A DNA stretch of 6,067 nt. Origin: a bacterium (lineage in GTDB: Bacteria; Spirochaetota; Spirochaetia; JABEVK01). A program made the position numbers and the translations under genes. Positions 1 through 6,067 of the stretch are shown here, piece by piece. The notes under the pieces are model-generated. The model was given only the letters and a program-made list of their open reading frames with translations. It was not told where the DNA came from and did not search any database. The DNA lies in contig JAJXVP010000171.1 in assembly GCA_021782055.1 (NCBI GenBank), forward strand, positions 1 to 6,067. The letters are read 5' to 3'. How positions within the stretch are numbered: the stretch's first letter is position 1; each line of letters opens with the position of its first letter.

Positions 1-992
1 TGAAAGGGTGAAAATAATAAAGGGCGGCCCGACGTGGACCAAACATGAAGGATGCTCGCTGACCCACCCCCGGTCACCGAGGTAATTAGGCCGAGGGGGG
101 TATTGTAAATAAGCGACTTCAGTTGCCCCTGTAAAGGCATAACCGCTTCGTGATCCGTCTTGAGGTTCAAAAGATGCAAATCTTGTTGCGACACAAAATA
201 GGCCCAACGATCGCCACCTAAAAAGCCCAAGGGTGTTGGGTAGGGTTTTTGATCAGAAAGCTCTTGATGGAACACGGGGTGAAACTCGTTCGTTCCGCGT
301 TCAAGAACCAAAAAGCGCTTGGGGGACATTCCCGATAGTAAAAGAATATGTTTTTCATCAGGCGAGATTGCCGTGTTATAGATAACCGGATACTGACTGC
401 CTCCGGGATTAAAAGCGCCCCGCATGGCACCAGTTTTATCGTAAACAGTAATGCGGCCGTCCAACGAGCCTACAACAGTCAGGGTGGGGCCGGCCGCCAC
501 CGCTGTGATAATGCTTGTACGATCTTTGGTCCAAAGCTTATTGCCCTTCAAATCGTATTCAGTCAAGCCTAATCGGTCATTAGAAAAGGTATAAAATCGT
601 TGACCTAACCAGTAGGGGTACTGCTTTCCCGGCAAATGAAACAAAGGTCCTGAAGCCGAAGCTACCTCAGTTTGATCGGAAGTTTCATCATACCAGGCAT
701 CATTGGCCCCAGAAACAGCTTCAAGGGTCCGGGCGGGACGAAAGAAAACAGGAACCCCGTCTTTCGTCAACGCTACGGTATTTTGACCAATTAAAAGCAA
801 CTTATCGTAGGCTGTTGTGGACTCAGGTGGTAAAGACGCCATCGAAACCGCTTTAACGGGAACAAGAAAGCTGTCTTTTCCCAAAGCCCGTGGAAAGAGC
901 AAAAGGTATAGAACGATGCAAAGTGCTATTAAAATCAGCCAAAGGGCATTCTTACTTTTATCGCGTGAACTCGAATCACCAAAATAGGACAT
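1..992 (-). CDS. Membrane-anchored beta-propeller-like protein (WD40/PQQ-like), 3' end outside window
   Basis: An open frame starts at ATG 992-990 and runs without a stop to the left edge, giving 330 complete codons. The N-terminus is short and basic (R10, K12, K14), followed by one hydrophobic segment at about residues 16-34 (ALWLILIALCIVLYLLLF). This suggests a signal anchor with a small cytoplasmic tail and the rest in the periplasm. The body is rich in beta strands with propeller-like repeats. Examples are residues 144-158 (LTEYDLKGNKLWTKD) and 173-189 (TVVGSLDGRITVYDKTG), and a further ISPDEKHILLL stretch. The aspartate-glycine turns and the LW ending resemble WD40 or PQQ-type blades, but I cannot assign a named family. 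An in-frame TGA at 1016-1014 limits the start; no good Shine-Dalgarno sequence precedes the ATG. It lies 32 bases after the helical-protein gene and is probably co-transcribed with it. The function is unknown; a scaffold or envelope-assembly role is only a guess. That the frame is coding is well supported. Confidence 0.8.
   Translation of the reverse strand, partial: MSYFGDSSSRDKSKNALWLILIALCIVLYLLLFPRALGKDSFLVPVKAVSMASLPPESTTAYDKLLLIGQNTVALTKDGVPVFFRPARTLEAVSGANDAWYDETSDQTEVASASGPLFHLPGKQYPYWLGQRFYTFSNDRLGLTEYDLKGNKLWTKDRTSIITAVAAGPTLTVVGSLDGRITVYDKTGAMRGAFNPGGSQYPVIYNTAISPDEKHILLLSGMSPKRFLVLERGTNEFHPVFHQELSDQKPYPTPLGFLGGDRWAYFVSQQDLHLLNLKTDHEAVMPLQGQLKSLIYNTPLGLITSVTGGGSASILHVWSTSGRPLLFSPF
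200..216. repeat. 17-base direct repeat, copy 1 (inside beta-propeller gene)
   Basis: The plus-strand sequence AGGCCCAACGATCGCCA occurs here and again, identical and in the same orientation, at 5191-5207. Here it encodes part of GGDRWAY in the beta-propeller gene. It contains the palindrome CGATCG. The match is seen directly; any role is unknown. Confidence 0.7.
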
Positions 993-1007
993 AGCATGCA
1001 GAATACC

Positions 1008-1021
1008 GGCCGCTCACGGCC
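1008..1021 (-). repeat. Short GC hairpin between the helical-protein gene and the beta-propeller gene
   Basis: On the minus strand the sequence GGCCG TGAG CGGCC forms a perfect five-pair stem with a four-base loop. It lies in the 32-base gap, three bases after the upstream stop codon and about 15 bases before the ATG at 992. No T-run follows, so it is not an intrinsic terminator. It could stabilise the RNA or affect ribosome access to a start that lacks a clear Shine-Dalgarno sequence. The pairing is seen directly; any role is inference. Confidence 0.45.
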
Positions 1022-1024
1022 CTG

Positions 1025-1828
1025 TCAATTCTGAACGGGACGGCGTCTTTGATCACTTTCTAATTTTTGTTCCCAGATTTCAATCTTTTTGCGAATATTT
1101 TCGACGTCAGAATGGTGATTCAACGCTTGGTGGAGTAACTTGAGAGCCCCTAAATAACGGATCGCCATACGAAAATCGTCGGACCGTAAGGTCGACAGCT
1201 CGTACCTCTCCCGGTATTTCAAGGCGCTCTGTTCCAAAAGTTTTAACGCTAAGTTGACATGTTGAACGGTAATTTCATAGGCCTCAGCCTGGGAATCCAT
1301 ATTTTGGAACAACGTCTTGGCGTTCAATAAATTTTTCACTACCGTCGCAAAACGAGCTTCGAGCTCCACAAACGCCCATTTCCATTTGGTATTGTCCCCA
1401 TACCCGTCGACCACCGACTGCAAGGCAAACCCTGTTTTTACGATGAGTCGCCACCGTTGGGCGTAGTCAAGGGAACTCACCAAAGCCAACTTGGCGTCTA
1501 GCTCGGACCAGGCCACATCAACCGCGTTGGTGACCACTTGCTCCAGATAGATGATAACCTTGTAGGCGACTTTTCGCGCTTCATTGAGGAAACCTTCATT
1601 TTTGACATTGAGCAAAGTTACTGAAAGCTCGTTCATCACGACGTAATAGGAAAGAATGTTGAGATTCTCTTCCGCAAGACGAATTTTTTTGAACTCTACA
1701 CCAGTAGAATCTTTTTCTATAACTTGGAGGATGAGGTTTTCTCGGTTTTGAAAGTCTTCAATGGCTTTCTTATAGACCTGAATCGCGTCCAGGTACCGTT
1801 TTCGCGCGTCAACGCCGACTTTCGCCAT
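1025..1828 (-). CDS. Uncharacterised all-helical protein, 267 aa
   Basis: I do not recognise this family. The protein has no signal peptide and no membrane segment, so it is probably cytoplasmic. Nearly all of it reads as amphipathic helix with few prolines or glycines. Residues 8-26 (ARKRYLDAIQVYKKAIEDF) have the spacing of a TPR-like helix. The one clear break is a glycine- and charge-rich turn at about 141-148 (DGYGDNTK), followed by W149 and W151. The C-terminus is strongly charged and ends RRRPVQN. No catalytic motif is visible, so a scaffold or protein-binding role is more likely than an enzyme, but this is inference. The ATG at 1828 is two bases after the recN stop, and a GGCAGG Shine-Dalgarno-like sequence lies inside the recN 3' end, which supports translational coupling. 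I recall a conserved hypothetical gene in the same place after recN in Treponema; this could not be checked. Confidence 0.85.
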   Translation of the reverse strand: MAKVGVDARKRYLDAIQVYKKAIEDFQNRENLILQVIEKDSTGVEFKKIRLAEENLNILSYYVVMNELSVTLLNVKNEGFLNEARKVAYKVIIYLEQVVTNAVDVAWSELDAKLALVSSLDYAQRWRLIVKTGFALQSVVDGYGDNTKWKWAFVELEARFATVVKNLLNAKTLFQNMDSQAEAYEITVQHVNLALKLLEQSALKYRERYELSTLRSDDFRMAIRYLGALKLLHQALNHHSDVENIRKKIEIWEQKLESDQRRRPVQN

Positions 1829-1830
1829 CT

Positions 1831-3519
1831 TTACCTGCCTTCCCTGCTGGAAGCAATCAGTTCCCGAGCATGTTCTAGGCCCGCAGAACTTCCCCCTCCC
1901 GACAGCATTCTCGCGATTTCTTGAACCCGGCTATCACCCGAGATCACCTGAACCTGTGTCACCGTTCGTTCACCCAAAATCTGCTTTTCAATCTTGAGAT
2001 GGTGATCTGCGTAAGCCGCTATCGAAGCCAAATGTGTTACGCACAAAACCTGTTTTCGATGTGAAAGCCGTTTGAGATACCGTCCCAGGGACTGGCCAAT
2101 TTCGCCGCCTATTCCTGTATCGATTTCATCAAATATAAGTATCGGAATTTGATCGGCATCACTTAAGATCGATTTTAAGGCAAGCATCACTCGGGAAAGT
2201 TCGCCCCCCGAGGCTGTTTCTCGAAGCGGTTTTAAGGGTTCTCCCCAGTTAGCGGCCCAAAGAAAATCCACCGAGTCCAAGCCCCAGACACTGCAAAGAG
2301 GCTTTCCAGATTCCCCCAATTTTCGGGCAAGTGCAATTTGAAACCGTGCTTTAGGCATACCCAAATCGGCAAGGGCCTCAACAACCTGAACCTCAAGCGC
2401 CTTTGCTGCCGTCTGGCGACGCTCAGACAGGGCAACTGCCTTTTGAATGACCTGGCGTTCTTGTTCGGCAGCTAAGCTTGCTAGCTTTTCGGCAGAAGAA
2501 TCGGCATCTTCCCATAAGGCCAACCGTTCTTCTGCTTGAGAAGCCGCATCGAGGACCTTTTCGAGTCCTGGTCCATATCGTTTTTCAAGACCGTGCAAAA
2601 TCGCCAAACGGTCGTTAATTTCTTCTAGCCGATTAGGATCAAAAAGCAAGCCCCGCCGGTAAGTGGACAAGCTCTCGCCAAGATCTTCCAGCTCGTAAAA
2701 TACGGTTTCGAAACGCTTGAGCCCCTCTTCCCAACCCGGATCGATTGCTGCAACGGTTTCAAAGCTTGGCATGACCCTTCGTAGCGCAGTCAGAACCGCC
2801 GTTCGCTCTTCAGAAACTGCCGCTAAGACCTCAGACAAGGCACCGTGCAAGCGCTCATGCTGGTCGAGGCGGGCTTTTTCGAGCTTCAAGGTTTCTTCTT
2901 CGTCGAGTTGAGGGTTCGCTTTGCGGATCTCTTGTATCGTGTGTTGCGCCTTCGCGATTTCTTCATCCCGTGCAGCTCGGGCGGCTTGAAATTCTTCCCA
3001 CTCTTTTTTGCGGCGGCTAAGTTCTTGAAATTCAACGGCAAAAGCTTGAAGCTCGGTTTCAAGCTGGCCAAAACGATCTAAAAGCTTTCTTTGCTGCTCA
3101 GTCGAAAACAAGGATTGATGCTCATGTTGACCATGAAGGTCAAAAAGAAAGCCGGTGAGATCTTCCAATTGGGCCCGAGTGACCGGAGACGAGCCGACAT
3201 AGATAGCCCCGCGCTTTTGAGGACGCAGAACCCTACGCAAAATGAGCGGTCCGTCGTCGAGCATTAGATCGTTGTTCTGCAACCATTCTGCTAACTCTGT
3301 CGAAGGGGACACGTCGATCAGGCCTGAAACCGAGGCCTCGTCGGCGCCACTGCGAATAACCTCTGCCTCTGCACGACTTCCTAAGAGCAAGCCGAGCGCG
3401 CCGATAAGAATCGACTTACCGGCACCAGTTTCACCCGTTAAGATATTCAACCCGGGCTTGAAAGGTACTTGAAGCTTTTCGATGAGGGCATAATTCTGAA
3501 CATTCAACTCGGTCAACAT
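1831..3519 (-). CDS. recN: DNA repair protein RecN (SMC-like ATPase)
   Basis: RecN is a cytoplasmic SMC-family ATPase that acts early in repair of double-strand breaks by recombination, organising DNA ends and helping RecA. The N-terminus MLTELNVQNYALIEKL is the typical RecN start. Walker A (GETGAGKS) is at 29-36, and the RecN hallmark HGQHEHQSL at 130-138. A long charged coiled-coil region spans about 140-350. The ABC signature SGGELSR is at 437-443, Walker B (ILIFDE) ends with D464 and E465, and TGIGG follows. The switch histidine is H496 in CVTHLASIAAYADHH. The length of 562 residues is normal and every ATPase motif is intact, so the protein should be active. The start at 3519 lies 21 bases after the nadK stop with only a weak AAGAGA ribosome site. 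No SOS (LexA) box was recognised nearby, so expression probably depends on the upstream operon. In many bacteria recN is SOS-controlled; here that is not evident. Confidence 0.98.
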   Translation of the reverse strand: MLTELNVQNYALIEKLQVPFKPGLNILTGETGAGKSILIGALGLLLGSRAEAEVIRSGADEASVSGLIDVSPSTELAEWLQNNDLMLDDGPLILRRVLRPQKRGAIYVGSSPVTRAQLEDLTGFLFDLHGQHEHQSLFSTEQQRKLLDRFGQLETELQAFAVEFQELSRRKKEWEEFQAARAARDEEIAKAQHTIQEIRKANPQLDEEETLKLEKARLDQHERLHGALSEVLAAVSEERTAVLTALRRVMPSFETVAAIDPGWEEGLKRFETVFYELEDLGESLSTYRRGLLFDPNRLEEINDRLAILHGLEKRYGPGLEKVLDAASQAEERLALWEDADSSAEKLASLAAEQERQVIQKAVALSERRQTAAKALEVQVVEALADLGMPKARFQIALARKLGESGKPLCSVWGLDSVDFLWAANWGEPLKPLRETASGGELSRVMLALKSILSDADQIPILIFDEIDTGIGGEIGQSLGRYLKRLSHRKQVLCVTHLASIAAYADHHLKIEKQILGERTVTQVQVISGDSRVQEIARMLSGGGSSAGLEHARELIASSREGR

Positions 3520-3540
3520 TTGATTCTCTTTTCCCTCACT

Positions 3541-4368
3541 CTAATTCAGTTTGGTTCGTACAACTTCATAGAAGGACCTCCGGTCAGATTTGACCAGCAA
3601 GGCTTTATAGGGAAGCTTTTCCATTTCAAGGATATCGTCCTCTTGAAGAGGAAAGGCCTCTCGCCCATCTACCGTAAGAGTAAGCGGAATTCGTTGTTTT
3701 GGCTTCACAGTAATTCGAATTCTTTCATGACCAGGAAGAACAATCGAGCGGTGAGTCAACGAATGGGGACAAATCGGCGTGAGGATCAAGGCGTCAGTTT
3801 CTGGATGAAGAATTGGCCCCCCCGCCGATAACGAGTAGGCGGTCGACCCGGTCGGGGTGGCAACAATCAGGCCATCCGCTCTGTACTCGCCTAAAAAGGT
3901 ACCTGTCAGCTCCACATCCAAAACGACCATTCGCGAACTTAGGGAACCGCTGACCACACAATCATTGAGGCTGTTAAACTCAAAGGGGACTTCTCCATGC
4001 CGGATGACCCTTCCGGCGAGCATCAGCCGTTCGGATAAACCCAGCTCACCCTTAAGGTACTTATCCAGAGTAACTTCCCACTCTTCACGGACGACTTCGG
4101 TGATGAAGCCCACAGTACCCAAATTGATCCCCAAAATCGGCACCGATTGGGCATGAACAAGCCCACAAGCAAACAAAACCGTGCCATCACCACCTAAAAC
4201 GACAGCTAAATCGACTTCAGGCATCTGTGCCACCAAAGGAAAGCCCCGATACCGTAAATCGTAGGTTTTCAAACCTTTGTGGTGCAAAAACGACAAAATA
4301 GCGTCCGCATAGACAGCCGCATCTTCTTTATCAAGGTTGGCTACGACAGCGACACTGCGGACAGGCAT
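3541..4368 (-). CDS. nadK: NAD kinase (ATP-NAD kinase)
   Basis: NAD kinase phosphorylates NAD with ATP (or polyphosphate in some species) to make NADP, in the cytoplasm, and is the only known route to NADP in most bacteria. The GGDGT nucleotide-binding motif is at 59-63. It is followed by GINLGTVGF at 80-88, where a threonine stands in the variable position after GINLG. An asparagine-acidic pair (N135, D136; more often NE in the family) lies in SLNDCVVSG. The second glycine-rich block GEYRADGLIVATPTGSTAYS covers 160-179 with D165, and continues into SAGGPILHP. TPICPHSLTHRS follows, as expected. The length of 275 residues is usual. The ATG at 4368 has an AGGAG Shine-Dalgarno sequence at good spacing, 23 bases after the preceding stop. 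nadK next to recN is a neighbourhood known from many bacteria. All core motifs are present, so activity is expected. Confidence 0.97.
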   Translation of the reverse strand: MPVRSVAVVANLDKEDAAVYADAILSFLHHKGLKTYDLRYRGFPLVAQMPEVDLAVVLGGDGTVLFACGLVHAQSVPILGINLGTVGFITEVVREEWEVTLDKYLKGELGLSERLMLAGRVIRHGEVPFEFNSLNDCVVSGSLSSRMVVLDVELTGTFLGEYRADGLIVATPTGSTAYSLSAGGPILHPETDALILTPICPHSLTHRSIVLPGHERIRITVKPKQRIPLTLTVDGREAFPLQEDDILEMEKLPYKALLVKSDRRSFYEVVRTKLN

Positions 4369-4391
4369 ACCTTACTCCTGTGAAAAATTCC

Positions 4392-5396
4392 CTATGGGAG
4401 GGTGGCGAGAACCTTTCCTAGAATTTCCTCTTCTTTGGCCGTCAGGACCACAGGAAGAGGAAAAATCAACGTATGAAGGGCAAGATAGCGAGCGTTCGGA
4501 CAATCGGCAAGCGTTTCAGAGAGGCCTGCGAAGGGAGCTCGGCACTCAACCCCCTTGCGTTCGGCGTAACTTTGAGCTTCTCGAGCACCTTGAACCAAAA
4601 TCAAAGAAAACCAAGGCGGAGCAATTTCTGCGTCGCCTTCTTGGTGAGGCTGCCGATGACTTTTAGCCAACTTTTGAAACAGCCTATGGCGATGCTCTTT
4701 TCGTTTTTCAGACAATTCCTCTTTTTGAGGCCACATACCTAAAGCTAAAGCGGCATTCGGTGGCGGCAGTAAATCATCGGTCAACGGCTTTTTAGAAAAA
4801 AACGTCCCTAAATGTTTCGCCGTTCTGACTCCGACAACCGCACCTCGCCCTGCAGTGATCAAACTCTCTTTTCCTAGCGAGATAAAAACGGCATCGCCAC
4901 CTTGACCGGCCTGAAGTTGGTCTCGGATACCTCCCCAGCCGTGGGTAATATCTTCAATCAAAAAGACACCCAAGGCTTTTAGGGTAACAAGATCCGGAAG
5001 AAATCCCAAGGCGGTATCGCTAATAACGGCTCGTGGGTTTTGCTCCAACAATGCCTTGACGCTGGCTGTATCTAAAACAGGGCAATCGGATCGGGTATCC
5101 GCCCACAAAGGAAGGGCTCCCCATTCTTCAAGAACCTGTGCCCAGAGGGGGTTCGCCAAGGGCGAAAGAATAACTTTATCGCCAGGAAGAAGGCCCAACG
5201 ATCGCCATAAATACCGCATAGCACTAGCTTCGTTGCCAAAACTCCAAGCCTCGTTACAGCCCCAGGAACGCGCAAAATCACGAGCAAGCTTTTCTGAAAG
5301 TTCCCCGGGTGTCCATTGATCGTGTATCATCAAATCGAGAGCCTTGTCCCACTCTTTTCGCCGGACATAGGGTCGTGTTAAAGGTATCAGCGACAT
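4392..5396 (-). CDS. Divergent DegT/DnrJ/EryC1/StrS-family PLP aminotransferase-like protein
   Basis: This family makes amino sugars by transferring an amino group to keto-sugars with pyridoxal phosphate, though some members are dehydratases or regulators. The family layout is visible in order: LTRPYV at 6-11, SFGNEASAM near 52-60, LGLLPGDKVILSP at 67-79, IEDITHGWGG at 147-156 (D149 at the cofactor-contact position), GGDAVFISLGKESLITAGRGAVV at 166-188 with K176 as the likely PLP lysine, and CPNA at 299-302 followed by FPLP at 312-315. At 334 residues it is shorter than the usual 370-390. The shortening seems to lie mainly after residue 190, where the typical NYRMSELQAA block is replaced by DDLLPPPNAALALG. 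The C-terminus is present, so this is not a truncation. The start codon overlaps the cheW stop by one base (TGATG), suggesting coupled translation; no sugar genes are nearby. The fold assignment is good, but the substrate is unknown and catalysis unproven. Confidence 0.88.
   Translation of the reverse strand: MSLIPLTRPYVRRKEWDKALDLMIHDQWTPGELSEKLARDFARSWGCNEAWSFGNEASAMRYLWRSLGLLPGDKVILSPLANPLWAQVLEEWGALPLWADTRSDCPVLDTASVKALLEQNPRAVISDTALGFLPDLVTLKALGVFLIEDITHGWGGIRDQLQAGQGGDAVFISLGKESLITAGRGAVVGVRTAKHLGTFFSKKPLTDDLLPPPNAALALGMWPQKEELSEKRKEHRHRLFQKLAKSHRQPHQEGDAEIAPPWFSLILVQGAREAQSYAERKGVECRAPFAGLSETLADCPNARYLALHTLIFPLPVVLTAKEEEILGKVLATLP
5191..5207. repeat. 17-base direct repeat, copy 2 (inside DegT-like gene)
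   Basis: Identical to bases 200-216 but read in a different frame, encoding part of LWRSLGL in the DegT-like gene. The shared sequence therefore does not come from a shared protein motif. The flanking bases differ between the copies. Confidence 0.7.
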
Positions 5397-5872
5397 CAGC
5401 GTCCATACTGAGAAATCAACTGGAGTTCTCGGGGATCAAACAATTTACGAATATCAAGAATAACCAAGTACCCCTCGTCGTTTGAAACTACACCCTGAAT
5501 GTACTCGGCCCCAATTCCGCTAATGATTTGCGGTGGAGGTTGAATATCTTCAAGATCGACCATCACAACACGAAGGATCTTATCGATGATAATACCAATT
5601 TTGGTTCCGTTGATATTTACAATAACCGAACCACTAAGTAACTCTTCGCCTTCTGCGAGTTGAAGCCGTTTAATATGAAAACGTCGATGAAGGTTAATAA
5701 CAGGAATAATTTCGCCGCGGAGGTTAAAAATACCTTCAACATAGGAAGGAGCATTCGGAATGGTACGGACACTTTCCACCTTCCAAATTTCATTAACATC
5801 CATGATATCAATGGCGTATTGCTCGTTACCCAGCTGAAAAGTCACAAATTGTTTCTGGACGTCATTTTCCAC
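5396..5872 (-). CDS. cheW: Chemotaxis coupling protein CheW
   Basis: CheW is a cytoplasmic adaptor that links methyl-accepting chemoreceptors to the histidine kinase CheA in the receptor array, so that ligand sensing controls the flagellar motor. The 158 residues form a single CheW domain. FVTFQLGNEQYAIDIMDVNEI is at 9-29, and the hallmark YVEGIFNLRGEIIPVINL at 44-61 contains the conserved NLRG arginine (R52). GTKIGIIIDKILRVV follows near 89-103, and the late VVSNDEGYLVILDIRKLF strand ends the domain. There is no fused receiver or kinase domain. The start is GTG at 5872-5870, set by a strong AAGGAGG six bases upstream and by an in-frame TAG at 5890-5888. It is the first gene after the 5S rRNA and leads the probable operon. 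Its stop overlaps the next start by one base. A CheW-domain receptor regulator cannot be excluded, but the plain single-domain form fits CheW best. Confidence 0.97.
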   Translation of the reverse strand: MENDVQKQFVTFQLGNEQYAIDIMDVNEIWKVESVRTIPNAPSYVEGIFNLRGEIIPVINLHRRFHIKRLQLAEGEELLSGSVIVNINGTKIGIIIDKILRVVMVDLEDIQPPPQIISGIGAEYIQGVVSNDEGYLVILDIRKLFDPRELQLISQYGR

Positions 5873-5878
5873 GCGAAA

Positions 5879-5885
5879 CCTCCTT
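5879..5885 (-). promoter_or_regulatory. Shine-Dalgarno sequence of cheW
   Basis: AAGGAGG on the minus strand is a perfect match to the anti-Shine-Dalgarno core, with six bases to the GTG start of cheW. It decides the start, because an in-frame stop lies just upstream (5890-5888) and the next in-frame ATG is codon 24, inside the conserved domain. Confidence 0.9.
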
Positions 5886-5894
5886 CCCTAACAT

Positions 5895-5923
5895 AGAATA
5901 ATCGAAGGAAGAGCTTTTTGCAA
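5895..5923 (-). promoter_or_regulatory. Candidate sigma-70-type promoter for the cheW operon
   Basis: On the minus strand TTGCAA (5923-5918) and TATTCT (5900-5895) are separated by exactly 17 bases. Each matches four of six consensus positions. Transcription would begin near 5888, leaving a leader of only about 16 bases that starts just before the Shine-Dalgarno sequence, which is short and lowers confidence. No sigma-28 (flagellar/chemotaxis) consensus was seen. This gap is the only good site for an operon promoter in the window. Confidence 0.45.
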
Positions 5924-5944
5924 AGAGTTCAAAAGCGAGTGGAC

Positions 5945-5951
5945 AAAAAAA
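5945..5951 (-). terminator. T-run directly after 5S rRNA, possible terminator without its own hairpin
   Basis: Seven T residues on the minus strand begin two bases after the closing helix of the 5S gene. I find no separate GC-rich hairpin between the 5S end and the cheW promoter. If this terminates the rRNA operon, the stem would have to come from the 5S helix itself. It may instead be only a processing or pausing site. Confidence 0.3.
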
Positions 5952-5953
5952 GA

Positions 5954-6063
<110 letters not shown>

Positions 6064-6067
6064 AATT

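Larger units (their letters stand above)
1..5872 (-). other. Probable six-gene operon: cheW, DegT-like, nadK, recN, helical protein, beta-propeller protein
   Basis: All six genes lie on one strand with gaps of -1, 23, 21, 2 and 32 bases. No hairpin followed by a T-run was found between any pair, and no gene-free stretch is long enough to require a separate regulatory region. Two junctions (cheW/DegT-like and recN/helical protein) look translationally coupled. Whether a further internal promoter serves nadK-recN cannot be decided from sequence alone. The left end of the operon is outside the window. Confidence 0.7.

Noticed and set aside
218..572. Short open frames of 70 and 74 codons, one on each strand, inside the left-hand gene
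   Set aside because: The long minus-strand frame from 992 to the left edge has a membrane anchor and propeller-like repeats and covers both; the short frames are shadows of it.
3469..3831. Plus-strand open frame of 120 codons opposite recN and nadK
   Set aside because: It lies wholly antisense to two well-supported genes, has no recognisable motif, and its sequence is what the reverse frame of nadK would give.
4381..4399. TCCC-ATA-GGGA stem followed by ATTTTT at the end of the DegT-like gene, resembling a terminator
   Set aside because: The stem has only four pairs with a three-base loop and overlaps the stop codon, which is too weak for an intrinsic terminator; nadK follows immediately with its own ribosome site.
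4337..4742. Two overlapping plus-strand open frames opposite the DegT-like gene
   Set aside because: Both are antisense to a gene with clear family motifs through to its C-terminus, and their translations show low-complexity, shadow-like composition.
5862..5894. Possible ten-codon upstream reading frame starting at the ATG at 5894-5892 and ending inside cheW
   Set aside because: Its start lies at the predicted -10 element, so it is probably not transcribed, and it has no Shine-Dalgarno sequence.
5660..5896. Plus-strand open frame of 78 codons opposite cheW
   Set aside because: It is antisense to the conserved CheW domain and carries no motif of its own.

Overview
The window holds the 3' end of a ribosomal RNA operon followed by a tightly packed set of six genes, all on the minus strand. 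Reading with transcription (right to left) the order is: 5S rRNA, a short promoter-bearing gap, cheW, a divergent DegT/DnrJ-type PLP protein, NAD kinase (nadK), recN, an uncharacterised all-helical protein of 267 residues, and a membrane-anchored beta-propeller-like protein that runs off the left edge.

The organism looks like a spirochete (Spirochaetota), probably of the Treponema/Spirochaeta branch. The main reason is the order cheW - DegT-like - NAD kinase - recN - hypothetical. I recall a matching order in Treponema pallidum around TP0439-TP0443, but this is memory and could not be checked here. Base composition looks moderate, near half G+C by eye. Nothing suggests a plasmid, phage or recent insertion, and codon use looks similar from gene to gene.

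The six protein genes probably form one operon. Gaps are one shared base (cheW/degT-like), 23 bases, 21 bases, 2 bases and 32 bases. A modest sigma-70-like promoter and a strong Shine-Dalgarno sequence lie just ahead of cheW. Between the 5S gene and that promoter there is only a seven-T run with no hairpin of its own, so read-through from the rRNA operon is conceivable.

The functions are mixed: chemotaxis coupling (CheW), NADP synthesis (NadK), double-strand break repair (RecN), a PLP-fold protein of unknown substrate, and two uncharacterised proteins. They do not form an obvious single pathway, and I see no defence system, CRISPR array, transposon or toxin-antitoxin pair. The least explained parts are the 267-residue helical protein with its membrane-anchored neighbour, the compact DegT-like protein in a housekeeping operon, and an exact 17-base repeat found in two genes in different reading frames.
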